A stretch of DNA of 64,000 bases. It comes from Streptomyces sp. NBC_01451. GTDB taxonomy: Bacteria > Actinomycetota > Actinomycetes > Streptomycetales > Streptomycetaceae. The stretch covers positions 3,286,001 through 3,350,000 of the forward strand of contig NZ_CP109479.1 in assembly GCF_036227485.1 (NCBI RefSeq), written 5' to 3'. Positions 43,126-51,041 of the stretch are shown here, in pieces (positions within the stretch are counted from its first letter, which is position 1; each line of letters begins with the position of its first letter). The notes beneath the pieces were generated by a model, which was not told the DNA's origin, searched no databases, and saw nothing but the letters and a program-made list of their open reading frames with translations. Position numbers and translations under genes: made by a program.

Positions 43126-43265
43126 GGAGCGAGAGCTTCAGATTCGGGGCCGGCTTGCCTCTACCGACTGGGCTACCCCGGCGTGTGGTGCCGGGGGAAG
43201 GGTTCGAACCTTCGCTGTGGCCTGCCCGTTGTTGAATTTCAGTCCTGAGCTTCAGATTGCGCTCC
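43126..43265 (-). tRNA. putative circularly permuted tRNA A
   Basis: On the minus strand a 3' half (T arm GAAGG TTCGAAC CCTTC, acceptor CCCCGGC, A, encoded CCA) ends at 43,186. Only 3 nt later the 5' half begins: acceptor GCCGGGG (perfect match), TA, D arm GCCCAGTCGGTAGAGGC. Outer sequences GGAGCG and CGCTCC can pair, and GGCC/GGCC pairing is possible in the anticodon position, but spacing after the D arm is 4-5 nt too long and the anticodon cannot be assigned. A 12-bp repeat AATCTGAAGCTC occurs near both ends. Confidence 0.55.
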
Positions 43266-43408
43266 ATGCGCACCCGTCGCACGCCGGCGACGGGGGTCTG
43301 TGGTGTTGCTCGCGGGGTACCCCTCCCGCTCCCGAGACAGTCGCGCAATGCTGGCTGTTACCCATGTGCCGTGAGGCATACAGATGCTCGGCCCTCTTCG
43401 GTGTCCTC
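43266..43408. other. intergenic hairpin upstream of the permuted tRNAs
   Basis: A perfect 8-bp stem CCCGTCGC with GCGACGGG (6-nt loop) ends at about 43,270 on the leader side, and a GGGGTACCCC palindrome lies near 43,315. It may hold the leader or promoter of the RNA pair, or a third degenerate element. Confidence 0.4.
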
Positions 43409-44182
43409 CTACGCTGCGGCGGCCTGTTCGTTGGCCGGCGGGGTGAAGGCGGGGAAGAGGTAGTCGAGGAGGGGGCCGGCCACGCGCATCTGGGGGATCT
43501 CGGTGGCGTTGGCCGCTTCACGTGCGTACTTGACCGCGTCGCGGAGGGCCTGGACGCGTGCGAGCATGGCCTTGACGTGGCTGGCCGGTAGGGCGCCGGA
43601 GAACTTCACGGTGCTCCAGGTGCCGACCGGGATGTCCTCGTGCCAGACCTGTACCTGGGCGGGGTGGCGGTCGGTGGCCTCGGCCAGGACGTGGTTTCTG
43701 GGGACTTTCTTGGAGCGCTGCGTCTCGTAGGCCGGCGTGCGGTAGATGCCCTGGTCCGGGCTCCACACCCATTCCTCGGCGGGGTCGAGGAGGGGGAGCT
43801 TCTCGACGAAGGTGTGCAGCGAGGTGAGCTGCTTTTCGAGGAACAGCAGGTACGGGACCGGGGCGTCGCGCAGCAGGGTGATGCCGGCGACTTTGATGTC
43901 CGCCTTGGCTGTGGTGTTGGCCCAGTCGCGTGTGGCGGTGACGTCGTAGAAGCGGGTGAGGGCCTGCTTCACGTCGTCGATGGCGTCGGTTGCCCGGAGT
44001 TGTACGCGGGTGGACTCGGGCGGGAGCTGTTCGCCGTCGTCGTCGCGGGGCCGGTAGGTGCGGGTGATGCCAGCGAGCAGCGGGGGCTTTTGGACCTGGT
44101 GGTGTGCGGCGCTGAGGGTGCCGTATGCCTCGGTCTTGATGGGCTTTTCCACTGCGACGACCTGGCTGAGTCGCGTCGTCAT
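43409..44182 (-). CDS. actinophage protein (DUF7873-like)
   Basis: A 257-residue soluble protein resembling a family I recall from actinophages and Streptomyces prophages (VVAVEKPIKTEAYGTLSAAH start; WVWSPDQGIYRTPAYET middle). The function is unknown. ATG at 44,182 was chosen over the longer frame, whose N-terminus is a shadow of the divergent promoter region. Confidence 0.65.
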   Translation of the reverse strand: MTTRLSQVVAVEKPIKTEAYGTLSAAHHQVQKPPLLAGITRTYRPRDDDGEQLPPESTRVQLRATDAIDDVKQALTRFYDVTATRDWANTTAKADIKVAGITLLRDAPVPYLLFLEKQLTSLHTFVEKLPLLDPAEEWVWSPDQGIYRTPAYETQRSKKVPRNHVLAEATDRHPAQVQVWHEDIPVGTWSTVKFSGALPASHVKAMLARVQALRDAVKYAREAANATEIPQMRVAGPLLDYLFPAFTPPANEQAAAA

Positions 44183-44308
44183 GGCGGTGAATTTATGGAT
44201 CGTTTTTTGGTTAAGGCAAATCGTCTTTAGGCCGTATGGGTGGGCGACTTTGAAATTGGCTGGTGGGGTGGGGGGCCTTCGTCGTGCTGGCATATGCCAA
44301 CTTCGCAA

Positions 44309-44334
44309 GGTGCGCGCGCACATGCGCGCGCAGG
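44309..44334. promoter_or_regulatory. 26-bp GC palindrome, copy 1 (partner-switch operator)
   Basis: GGTGCGCGCGCAC followed by ATGCGCGCGCAGG. It matches the reverse complement of 50,931-50,956 at 24 of 26 positions. It lies upstream of the STAS gene pair and of the divergent gene at 44,182. Confidence 0.65.
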
Positions 44335-44394
44335 GCTACCGTGCGCACAGGGTGTGGCTAGACCGTCGCGCTGGGTGCGCGGGATGGAGGGCTC

Positions 44395-44580
44395 ATGGCA
44401 GTGGATTTGCGGGAGATGGTGGCGGATGCGGAGCGTCTGGCTGCTCCGTTCGTGGCGAAGCCGGTGGACATGGAGCGCTGTTCGGTGCATCCGGGTCTGA
44501 AGTACGAGTCGAACTTCGCCCACCTGCTGGTGTGTCCGCACCGGTCGCACTGGCCTGACCGTGGCGATGGCGAGGAGTGA
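44395..44580 (+). CDS. phage small protein upstream of STAS gene
   Basis: A 61-residue protein with one Cys pair region (CSVHPG, CPHRSHW); ATG after GGAGGG. It directly abuts the STAS gene. Not recognised. Confidence 0.6.
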   Translation: MAVDLREMVADAERLAAPFVAKPVDMERCSVHPGLKYESNFAHLLVCPHRSHWPDRGDGEE

Positions 44581-44583
44581 GTG

Positions 44584-45003
44584 ATGGGCGCGTTCGATCT
44601 GGAGTTGTCCCACGTGCGGCGTGAGGACGGGGTGTTGGTGGTCCTGGTGGACGGCGATATCGACGTCTACACCCATCCCAAGCTCCGGGATTACCTGAAG
44701 GGGCTTGTGGTGGAGTGCGACGAGCCACCGGTGCATGTGGGAATCGATCTGAGCGATTGCGTGTACCTGGACTCGTGCGGCCTTGGGGTCTTGGTGGGTC
44801 TCCTCAACCACAGGCGGAAGCGGGAACTGGACTGGGGACTCTTCGTCGTCGCCCCGGACGAGCGCACGGCGAAGATCTTCAAGATCACGGGTATGACGAA
44901 TGTGCTCCCTGTCGTGGACTCCGTTGAGGACTTCCACCGGATGTGGGCGGAGCTGCCTGCGGGCGAGCCTGGGGGTGCTGGCGGGGAGGAAGCGTGTGCA
45001 TGA
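44584..45003 (+). CDS. STAS-domain anti-sigma factor antagonist
   Basis: A 139-residue protein whose first 110 residues form a STAS domain: VLVVLVDGDIDVYTHPKLRD and the phosphorylatable loop YLDSCGLGVLVG with Ser in the RsbV/SpoIIAA position. Such proteins bind RsbW-type kinases to free sigma factors. A partner kinase gene lies at 51,042-51,434 under a near-identical operator. The Ala/Gly-rich C-terminal tail is outside the domain. Confidence 0.82.
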   Translation: MGAFDLELSHVRREDGVLVVLVDGDIDVYTHPKLRDYLKGLVVECDEPPVHVGIDLSDCVYLDSCGLGVLVGLLNHRRKRELDWGLFVVAPDERTAKIFKITGMTNVLPVVDSVEDFHRMWAELPAGEPGGAGGEEACA

Positions 45004-45128
45004 GGTGTCTGCCGCGTGAAGTTTTTACGCTCCGTAATTGAAATCGCGGAAAGTCTCACGATGTGGGCGAAAATCACGGGCATCTTGGACATCTCGACCG
45101 GCGAGCGTGTGCGCGGAGAGTTATTTCG

Positions 45129-45144
45129 TCACCCATTAGAGTGA
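45129..45144. promoter_or_regulatory. 16-bp palindromic phage operator, copy 5
   Basis: TCACCCATTAGAGTGA in the 375-bp gap before the gene at 45,379; the only copy seen in the right arm. Confidence 0.55.
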
Positions 45145-45222
45145 TGAGGCGAGAAATAACCCGAGAACTGCGTGACTCGCACACGGAGTCATGAGTTGAT
45201 GTCGGTGCGTGCCCACGCAGCG

Positions 45223-45262
45223 GGGTCCCGGTCGATCACCCCACCCCCGGTCACCGGGACCC
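45223..45262. terminator. hairpin terminator
   Basis: A perfect 10-bp stem GGGTCCCGGT with its complement. The rest of the 45,004-45,378 gap holds no supported gene. Confidence 0.6.
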
Positions 45263-45378
45263 TGCATGGCACGCACCTCGGAACGGTCCGGTGCAACCAG
45301 TCGACGCAGGTGCTGTCCCCCCGGCACCTTGCCTCCTGGTTGCGCCGGGCCTTCGTTTTCTCAGGGAAAGGACGCAGC

Positions 45379-45792
45379 GTGCAGAGCCAAACTCTCCTCG
45401 ACGCCGGCCAGGCCCCCGACATGATTCCCCGTGGCCCCGGCGGAACCCCCCTGGCGTTCAACCTCCAGGGCGAGCCCATCTCCGTGCGCGAGGCCATCGA
45501 ACTCGCAGACAACCTCGACCATTGCACCTTGCTCTGGACGCCCGTCACCCTCGCGTCCGGGCGGCTGGCCATCGTGCGCACCCTCTTCCGCGTTTTCGAC
45601 GACGAGGCGTCGCAGAGAGCGGTGCCGGAGGGCCACGTGCCCCAGTTGTACGCCAGCGTGCTGTTCACGCCGGCACCGGAGAATCGTTTCCTGAAGCGCT
45701 TGTGGACGTACGGGTCGCCGGCCGAGGCGCATGCCGGCCACCCCGAGGCCGTCATCGAGTTCCAGTCGGGGCGAGTCGATGTCGACCTCTGA
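45379..45792 (+). CDS. phage hypothetical protein
   Basis: A 137-residue protein; GTG at 45,379 with AAAGGA at good spacing. Mixed alpha/beta (ISVREAIELADNLDH). It overlaps the next gene by 14 bp. Not recognised. Confidence 0.6.
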   Translation: MQSQTLLDAGQAPDMIPRGPGGTPLAFNLQGEPISVREAIELADNLDHCTLLWTPVTLASGRLAIVRTLFRVFDDEASQRAVPEGHVPQLYASVLFTPAPENRFLKRLWTYGSPAEAHAGHPEAVIEFQSGRVDVDL

Positions 45793-46114
45793 AGTCGACG
45801 AGCGCCCCCCGCTGCCGCACCGCCTGGTGGTGCCGACCGTCGACACCGGCGAAGTCGGCCTGGTGCTGACCGTGTGCGGCGTCGAGTGGGAGCGTGCCCC
45901 CCACGCCGAGCGCCGGCGCGACATCAGGGGCTACTGGTCCGTGACTCTGGAAAACGGGGATCGCTACGTGCTGCCGGAAGGGCTGCACGGGTGGGCGCGG
46001 AGTCTCGACAGCGATGTCCGTCGGCGTCTTGTGCGGCTGCCGGTGGTGTGCGCCTTCGCTCAGCACGGCGGCGCCGCGGCGGCCCGGATACTGTCTGCTG
46101 CGCAGAACGGGTGA
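45779..46114 (+). CDS. phage hypothetical protein
   Basis: A 111-residue protein with beta-strand-rich pattern (LVLTVCGVEWERA, GYWSVTLENGDRYVLPEG). Overlaps the previous gene. Not recognised. Confidence 0.6.
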   Translation: MSTSEVDERPPLPHRLVVPTVDTGEVGLVLTVCGVEWERAPHAERRRDIRGYWSVTLENGDRYVLPEGLHGWARSLDSDVRRRLVRLPVVCAFAQHGGAAAARILSAAQNG

Positions 46115-46127
46115 ACGGAGAGAGCTT

Positions 46128-46466
46128 GTGGCACGGCTGGCCCACACGGGGACGCTGAGGACCCAGTACCTCAACGAAATCCGGAACATGCACGTGTTCC
46201 ACGTCGAGCGGCCCGTGACGCTGAATGTGCTGGCCATCTACACCGCGCCGCAGGAACGGCTCGCGTGGATGGAGTGCCAGCAGGGCACCTGGCGCCTGCC
46301 GGCCGTGATGCGGGGCTGGGCTGAGGAAATCGAGGAGCGCGCCCAGATACTTGTGGGGCACGACGAAATTTTCCCCTGCCCGGTCGTTTTCGCCCCCAAA
46401 GCCGACGGTCAGCACTTCGAGGTCGAACTGCGTCCGAGGGGTTACAAGCCTTTCCTTCTGACATGA
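46128..46466 (+). CDS. phage hypothetical protein
   Basis: A 112-residue protein starting at GTG 46,128 after GGAGAG. Helix GWAEEIEERAQILVGHDE is followed by strands. Not recognised. Confidence 0.6.
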   Translation: MARLAHTGTLRTQYLNEIRNMHVFHVERPVTLNVLAIYTAPQERLAWMECQQGTWRLPAVMRGWAEEIEERAQILVGHDEIFPCPVVFAPKADGQHFEVELRPRGYKPFLLT

Positions 46467-46503
46467 CCGAGGCCGCACCCCATGCGCAAGGGTGCGGCCT
46501 CGG
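46467..46503. terminator. hairpin terminator
   Basis: A perfect 14-bp stem CCGAGGCCGCACCC with its complement and a 9-nt loop between convergent genes. Confidence 0.75.
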
Positions 46504-46538
46504 CTGTCCGGGACTTTCCAGTCCCGCCCTGCCGGGAT

Positions 46539-46751
46539 TTAGTCTGGCACAGGGCTGACGCCCTCACAGCCCGCCATTTGGGGGAGCTGCTCGAAATCCT
46601 CCGGCTGGTTCGACCAGACCCAGCGGCGCCCGGTGAAGACCACCAGTTGGCCGTGGCTGACGCAGTGGAAGTAACAGCCCGGCACGGTGTCCGGGTCGGG
46701 TGCCATGTCCACGAGCGCGGCCACGACGCAGGCACAGGTTGCCGTCGTCAC
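46539..46751 (-). CDS. phage small Cys-rich protein
   Basis: A 70-residue protein with ATCACVV and CYFHCVSHG. GTG at 46,751 follows GAGGAAG and overlaps the upstream stop. The hydrophobic start could be a short membrane or signal segment. Confidence 0.55.
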   Translation of the reverse strand: MTTATCACVVAALVDMAPDPDTVPGCYFHCVSHGQLVVFTGRRWVWSNQPEDFEQLPQMAGCEGVSPVPD

Positions 46752-47104
46752 GACGCTTCCTCGCGCTCGAAGGCCGCGCACATGGCACGGGCCCAGTGCC
46801 AGTGGTCGCAGGTGCAGTACCGCATGGCGTGCAGGTGGGGGTCCTCGCTGAAGATGCAGCGCACCAGCATGCCCACATCCCACGGGGCGGGGTGGTAGAC
46901 GGTCCAGGCCCGCAGGGAGGCGCTACAGCAGCGCATGAAGCCGCCGCCCATGACGGGCACCGGATCGAGGATGGCGAGCCCCACATCTTCGTTGGCCGCG
47001 TGGAAATCGCGGCAGAGGGAGCAGTACCCGTAGTCCATTCGGGTTGCTTCAATTTGGCTGCCGCATTCGGGGCACACGTCCCGCGGCTCAGGAACATGGA
47101 TCAT
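46748..47104 (-). CDS. phage zinc-ribbon protein
   Basis: A 118-residue protein with CPECGS and CSLCRD, a classical zinc ribbon, and further Cys pairs (CCSA, CTCDHWH). Not recognised. Confidence 0.65.
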   Translation of the reverse strand: MIHVPEPRDVCPECGSQIEATRMDYGYCSLCRDFHAANEDVGLAILDPVPVMGGGFMRCCSASLRAWTVYHPAPWDVGMLVRCIFSEDPHLHAMRYCTCDHWHWARAMCAAFEREEAS

Positions 47105-47126
47105 GCTGGGAAGGCTAAACGCTGAC

Positions 47127-47627
47127 ATGCCACAAATGGCTGAACCGAAAGCCGTGGACGACCCGCGTCTCTGGGCGATTGCGTACGTCAAGTTCTTCGT
47201 CCAGGACGCGGACCCGGAAAGCCGTGAAAGTCGGCGGCTGCTGGAGCGCGACTCCGGGTACATGTCCAGAGCCGTCGGGAACTTCGCCCTGTTTCTCATG
47301 GACGCGGTCGAGCTGCCGGTCAACTTCCGGGTGCACTGGACGGATTCGTGGGTGGAGGTCGACGCCCTTCGCCGTCTCAGCCCGGCCCTGCGCGAGGCCC
47401 TCGCCCGCAGGGAGCGGTACCGGCGGCAGGGCCTGGGCCAATCCGCGTGCCCCAAGTACCGGCTGCGGCAGACGGCCAAAGACGTTGTTGGCCTGCTGTG
47501 GCTGGCGTACCAGGCCGAGTGTGCTCCTGACCCGCCGCTGCTGTACGGCTCGGCACCCGTGGTCGAAATGCTGGAAAGGTACCGGGTCCGATTCGGCCGT
47601 TCGAGTGGCCCGTCCGAAAACGCGTAA
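47127..47627 (+). CDS. phage helical protein
   Basis: A 166-residue basic helical protein (ALREALARRERYRRQGLG). A TAAACG -10-like box lies just before ATG 47,127, suggesting a short leader. Not recognised. Confidence 0.58.
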   Translation: MPQMAEPKAVDDPRLWAIAYVKFFVQDADPESRESRRLLERDSGYMSRAVGNFALFLMDAVELPVNFRVHWTDSWVEVDALRRLSPALREALARRERYRRQGLGQSACPKYRLRQTAKDVVGLLWLAYQAECAPDPPLLYGSAPVVEMLERYRVRFGRSSGPSENA

Positions 47628-47736
47628 CCGGCGGGCGGGTGGCGCAGTTACGCATTACGACGGACGACGGAAAGTCCCCGATGTAGCGGTGTCGCTCTGA
47701 CGGTGGAGTGATGGGACTGACCGGAGACCGGAGCGA

Positions 47737-47779
47737 AAGACCCCCCACTGCGGCCTGTTCCTCCCCAGTGGGGGGTCTT
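47737..47779. terminator. hairpin terminator
   Basis: A perfect 14-bp stem AAGACCCCCCACTG with its complement. Confidence 0.75.
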
Positions 47780-47820
47780 GCTTGTTTCCCGCGCCGTACT
47801 GGTCACGGAGTGAAAAACTC

Positions 47821-48072
47821 ATGGGTATGACGGAAACCCAGCAGGTGCTCAGGCTTCTCCGTGATGAGGGGGCCTGCACCGTGGACGAAGTGGTGTCACT
47901 CACGGGCATCCCGACCGGCCGAGTCGTTGCCGCTCTGGGCAGCCTCCAGCGAGCCGGCAACGCTCTCAAAGACCGTAGAGACGAGGGCACTTGTTACAGC
48001 CCCACCGAGGCCGGCCGCGACCACGTCGCGAGCTGGGAAGCGCCGGCCCCGCGAGGAGCCGGCCGTGTGTGA
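47821..48072 (+). CDS. phage winged-helix protein
   Basis: An 83-residue protein with a MarR-like winged helix (VLRLLRDEGACTVDEVVSLT, GRVVAALGSLQRAGNALKD). It overlaps the next gene, so it may control this small operon or bind phage DNA. An ATG two codons on is an alternative start. Confidence 0.65.
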   Translation: MGMTETQQVLRLLRDEGACTVDEVVSLTGIPTGRVVAALGSLQRAGNALKDRRDEGTCYSPTEAGRDHVASWEAPAPRGAGRV

Positions 48073-48463
48073 CTGGACCGACGTCAGGCCCGAGGTCGCC
48101 TTCCTCGTCGCGCTGAGCACCGACCTGTTCCTCTCCCCCGCATGCGCGGCCGGCGAGCACGGGCATTGCTGGGCGGTCGACGCCTTCAGCGGCCGGCCCT
48201 GCTGCTGCCCCGAGTGCGACCACGTCGACTCGGCCGGCGACCCGCCGCCGGCCACCCTGCCGCTCCTGCACCTGGCCGAGGAAGGCCGCACAGAGCCCGG
48301 GTACACGTATTTCAAGGACGAGGGCCTGGGCGTGCGCACCGATCTGGTCGACGCGATGAACCGCGTCCTGGAGCTGCACGTGCACGAGCTGCGCCGGCCC
48401 TACCTCGCTTACCGGCTCGCGGTGTCCGCGGCGCTCGCCTACGCCCCGAGGAGGGGCGCGTGA
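48065..48463 (+). CDS. phage Cys-rich hypothetical protein
   Basis: A 132-residue protein with CAAGEHGHCWA and CCCPECDH, probably metal-binding, and a helical C-terminus. GTG at 48,065 overlaps the previous stop; the stop overlaps the next ATG. Confidence 0.6.
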   Translation: MCDWTDVRPEVAFLVALSTDLFLSPACAAGEHGHCWAVDAFSGRPCCCPECDHVDSAGDPPPATLPLLHLAEEGRTEPGYTYFKDEGLGVRTDLVDAMNRVLELHVHELRRPYLAYRLAVSAALAYAPRRGA

Positions 48464-48813
48464 TGTTCCAGCTCGCGGTACCCGAGCCTTTCCGGCCCGA
48501 GGACTACGGGTGGGAGGTGAGCAACCCGATCGTGCCGCAGCAGCAGCTCCAGGCCGCGATGCAGGAGCTGCACCGCTTCGGTTTCGTCTCCACCCAGTAC
48601 AAGCGCTGGCAGATCCCCCTCAGCTCCCCCGCCGTGCTCACCATCGCCGGCTACGACCCCGGCCGGCGCCTGTACCGGCTGTTCTACATGCCGCCATTCG
48701 AGTGTGCCGACAAGGAATTCACCCAGGGTGAGATCCTGCGCGATATCCGGTACGGAATCGGCTGGCGGGGGGATTCACCCGAGCGCCCATCCGTGTCGCT
48801 ACCGGCGAAATAA
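48463..48813 (+). CDS. phage hypothetical protein
   Basis: A 116-residue protein, beta-rich (AVLTIAGYDPGRRLYRLFYMPP). Third gene of an overlapping set. Not recognised. Confidence 0.6.
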   Translation: MFQLAVPEPFRPEDYGWEVSNPIVPQQQLQAAMQELHRFGFVSTQYKRWQIPLSSPAVLTIAGYDPGRRLYRLFYMPPFECADKEFTQGEILRDIRYGIGWRGDSPERPSVSLPAK

Positions 48814-48861
48814 CTTCACGTTGCACGATTGCGTCAGCCCAGTTCCGAAAGGACCCCCCAT

Positions 48862-49188
48862 ATGGCTGACGCCTGCGAAAAAACGGAACTCGACATCTAC
48901 GCGGAGCGCGCCCACCTCCTGGCCGTGATGGTCGCGCTTTTCGGTGGGGCGCTCAGCTACACGGACCCCCAGACCCCGGACTGGCCCGTGCTGTACGTCG
49001 AGAGCCCGACCGGCCAGCTCTCCTGGCACATCCACCCCGACGACGTCTGGCTGTTCCCCAACGTGCCGGTCGTCGACAACTACCCCTGGGACAAACACAC
49101 CACCCGCGTGAAGTACAAGCGCGTGCGCAACCTGGTCGCCCAACTCCCGAAACTGACGTACGCGAAGCCGGAGTACGGCAACCCCTAA
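48862..49188 (+). CDS. WDGH-like phage protein
   Basis: A 108-residue protein with the segment SWHIHPDDVWLFPNVP, resembling the small WDGH-type actinophage proteins in which an aromatic-His motif is conserved. The resemblance is from memory. ATG at 48,862 follows GAAAGGA. Confidence 0.55.
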   Translation: MADACEKTELDIYAERAHLLAVMVALFGGALSYTDPQTPDWPVLYVESPTGQLSWHIHPDDVWLFPNVPVVDNYPWDKHTTRVKYKRVRNLVAQLPKLTYAKPEYGNP

Positions 49189-49253
49189 TTACCTGCCGGA
49201 TATTCGTGGCCGGCACCTTTAAGGGGTTCCCGCCCGATTCGAGGTGACCGTCA

Positions 49254-49555
49254 TGCCCCTCGTACGACGCCCCAACCCGTCGTGGCAGGCGTTCCAGGAG
49301 ATACTCCCCGGCACCCCCACCGGGGGCCCCAGGAGCAGCCTGGCGGCCGGCTGGCCGTCTGAACTGCCTGACCCTGGCACGCCGGCCCTCTCCGCGAGCA
49401 CTCTGCCGCGGCTGAGCGCTCAGCCGGGCACCAGCCCGGTCCGCGGACGACCCACCCACGCCCAGCTCGGCCTCGGCTCCCCTGGCGCCGCGTCCACCGG
49501 GGCGCCGTCCATGGGGCAGGGCCGCAGCTCGATTTTCATGGCACCCACGTACTGA
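49254..49555 (+). CDS. phage Pro/Ser-rich protein
   Basis: A 100-residue low-complexity Pro/Gly/Ser-rich protein; ATG after GAGGTGA. Not recognised, probably disordered. Confidence 0.5.
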
Positions 49556-49570
49556 CCCTCGGAGGTCCCC

Positions 49571-49636
49571 ATGTCCAGCGTCCTCGACGTCTTCGTGTCC
49601 GTCACCGTCCAGCTCGGGGTGTTCCTCGGCCTGTAG
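49571..49636 (+). CDS. 21-residue hydrophobic peptide
   Basis: A tiny frame (MSSVLDVFVSVTVQLGVFLGL) with GGAGG 5 bp upstream, followed by a strong terminator. It could be a small membrane peptide or a leader peptide. Support is only the ribosome-binding site and composition. Confidence 0.4.
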   Translation: MSSVLDVFVSVTVQLGVFLGL

Positions 49637-49679
49637 GCGTGGCCGGCCGCGGGGGGCGAAGACCCGCGTGCGGCCATGA

Positions 49680-49720
49680 GAAGGCCCGCCCCTCTGACCT
49701 GAACAGAGGAGCGGGCCTTC
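49680..49720. terminator. hairpin terminator
   Basis: A 16-bp stem GAAGGCCCGCCCCTCT with its complement (one mismatch), between convergent transcripts. Confidence 0.75.
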
Positions 49721-49736
49721 AGCATGCGTGGGCCGT

Positions 49737-49967
49737 TCAGCTCAGGCCGGGCTCCTGAGCCTGAACGCCCTGGGTGAAGGCACTCCACTCGGCATCGGTG
49801 AAGAACAGCTTCGGCCCCGAGGGGTTCTTGGAGTCACGGACCGCACGGCCGCGCTGGAGCCGGGCAACCTCCACGCAGTCGCCGCCGCTGCCGGCGCCGG
49901 AGAACGACGACTTCACCCACGCGCTCTCGGGGATGGTCTGGTTCTTCAGCTCGTTGTTGTCAGGCAC
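49737..49967 (-). CDS. DUF397 protein
   Basis: A 76-residue DUF397 protein (AWVKSSFSGAGSGGDCVEVA, VRDSKNPSGPKLFF, W near the end). In Streptomyces these pair with an adjacent XRE/DUF5753 regulator, as here, forming a regulator-antagonist module. It overlaps the XRE gene by 8 bp. Confidence 0.88.
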   Translation of the reverse strand: MPDNNELKNQTIPESAWVKSSFSGAGSGGDCVEVARLQRGRAVRDSKNPSGPKLFFTDAEWSAFTQGVQAQEPGLS

Positions 49968-50844
49968 TAGACATCTCTTTCTTGATTCTCTTGATCACAG
50001 CAATCGTTTCCAGATGCGGCAGGGCCAAGTTCCTCATGGCCTCGACGTAGTAACGGTTCTCGCGGACCTCCCTGGGACGCTTCTGGAAGGACATCCCCGT
50101 CATGGAATCGAACGCCGTGATGGGTTTCTCGTCGCCTCCGAACTCCAGCAGATGCACCATGTACGCGGACGGAGCAACTGCCGTGAAAGGAACGACGCGA
50201 AGGCTGACGTTACGCAATGCCCCGTCCTCGATCAGCGAATCGAGCTGCTCCAGCATGACGTCTTTGCCGCCAACTGCTTGTCGCAGAGCGGCCTCACTGA
50301 AGATGAACTCGACGACAGGAGGGTTGGGCTTGGCGAAGATGCGCCGTCGGTTCCGCCGAAGCTCCACCGAGCGCTCTACCGCGTCAGCAGTGAGCACAGA
50401 GCCGGCGACCCGTGACGTAAGAAAACGGGCGTAGTTGGCCGTCTGAAGGAGAGACGGCAGTACGTTGACCGCACAAGTCGTGACGCGCTCCGCGGCATCC
50501 TCGAAGGCCACAAACTGCAAGAGCGATTCGGGGAATTCCTCCTCGAAGTCGCGCCACCAGGAGTCCGCGATCTCCCTGCCAGCTTCCATCAAGGCTTCCA
50601 GACGGGCCCGGGTCGCTTCGTCCATGGCGAGGACTGAGCGAATGATTTCCCACTCTTCCGGCTCGGGAAATGCCCTACCGCGCTCCAGACGGGAGTACCG
50701 GTCGCGGGTGCCTCGCTTGAGCGCCTGAGCAACGTCCAACTGCCGCACGGGCCGGCCGTCGGACCGGCGCGCAGCCAGCCGGGCCTCCTTCAGTGCTTCA
50801 CCAAATTTTCGTCCCACGGCGACCGCGGACGTGTTCACCGACAT
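49960..50844 (-). CDS. XRE-family regulator with DUF5753 domain
   Basis: A 294-residue regulator: N-terminal helix-turn-helix (residues about 10-70: GEALKEARLAARR, LDVAQALKRGTRDRYSRLERG) and C-terminal DUF5753 (LLQTANYARFLTS, RRNRRRIF, VVPFTAVAPSAYM). WhiJ/BldB-type modules of this kind control differentiation genes. It is divergent from the RsbW-like gene across a GC palindrome that is the likely operator. Confidence 0.87.
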   Translation of the reverse strand: MSVNTSAVAVGRKFGEALKEARLAARRSDGRPVRQLDVAQALKRGTRDRYSRLERGRAFPEPEEWEIIRSVLAMDEATRARLEALMEAGREIADSWWRDFEEEFPESLLQFVAFEDAAERVTTCAVNVLPSLLQTANYARFLTSRVAGSVLTADAVERSVELRRNRRRIFAKPNPPVVEFIFSEAALRQAVGGKDVMLEQLDSLIEDGALRNVSLRVVPFTAVAPSAYMVHLLEFGGDEKPITAFDSMTGMSFQKRPREVRENRYYVEAMRNLALPHLETIAVIKRIKKEMSSA

Positions 50845-50930
50845 GGACTCACCTCCCCTCCTGACTCTCTGCGCAGGGTAGCGGGAGAGCAGCGACATTG
50901 GCACTTCTGAGGGCAAGTTGGGCCACAGAC

Positions 50931-50956
50931 TTGCGCGCGCAGGTGCGCGCGCACCA
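50931..50956. promoter_or_regulatory. 26-bp GC palindrome, copy 2 (partner-switch operator)
   Basis: TTGCGCGCGCAGG followed by TGCGCGCGCACCA, in the divergent gap between the XRE gene and the RsbW-like gene. Near-identical to 44,309-44,334 in reverse. Confidence 0.65.
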
Positions 50957-51041
50957 CAGTAGTGAGTCACGTACCGGACGGGGCTCGTAGCGGTGCGTGA
51001 TCGTCTTGCGCGGCTTCGGATGCCGCGTGCTGGAGGCTGCG

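Noticed and set aside
42990..43265. Group I intron or tmRNA as explanation of the tRNA halves
   Set aside because: No convincing P3-P7 core pairs were found, and tmRNA features (alanine acceptor start, tag frame) are absent; D arms are fully canonical.
49737..50844. XRE/DUF397 pair as the phage immunity repressor
   Set aside because: Such pairs are widespread chromosomal regulators in Streptomyces and the adjacent operator is shared with a STAS gene, not with phage lytic genes; kept only as a regulator.
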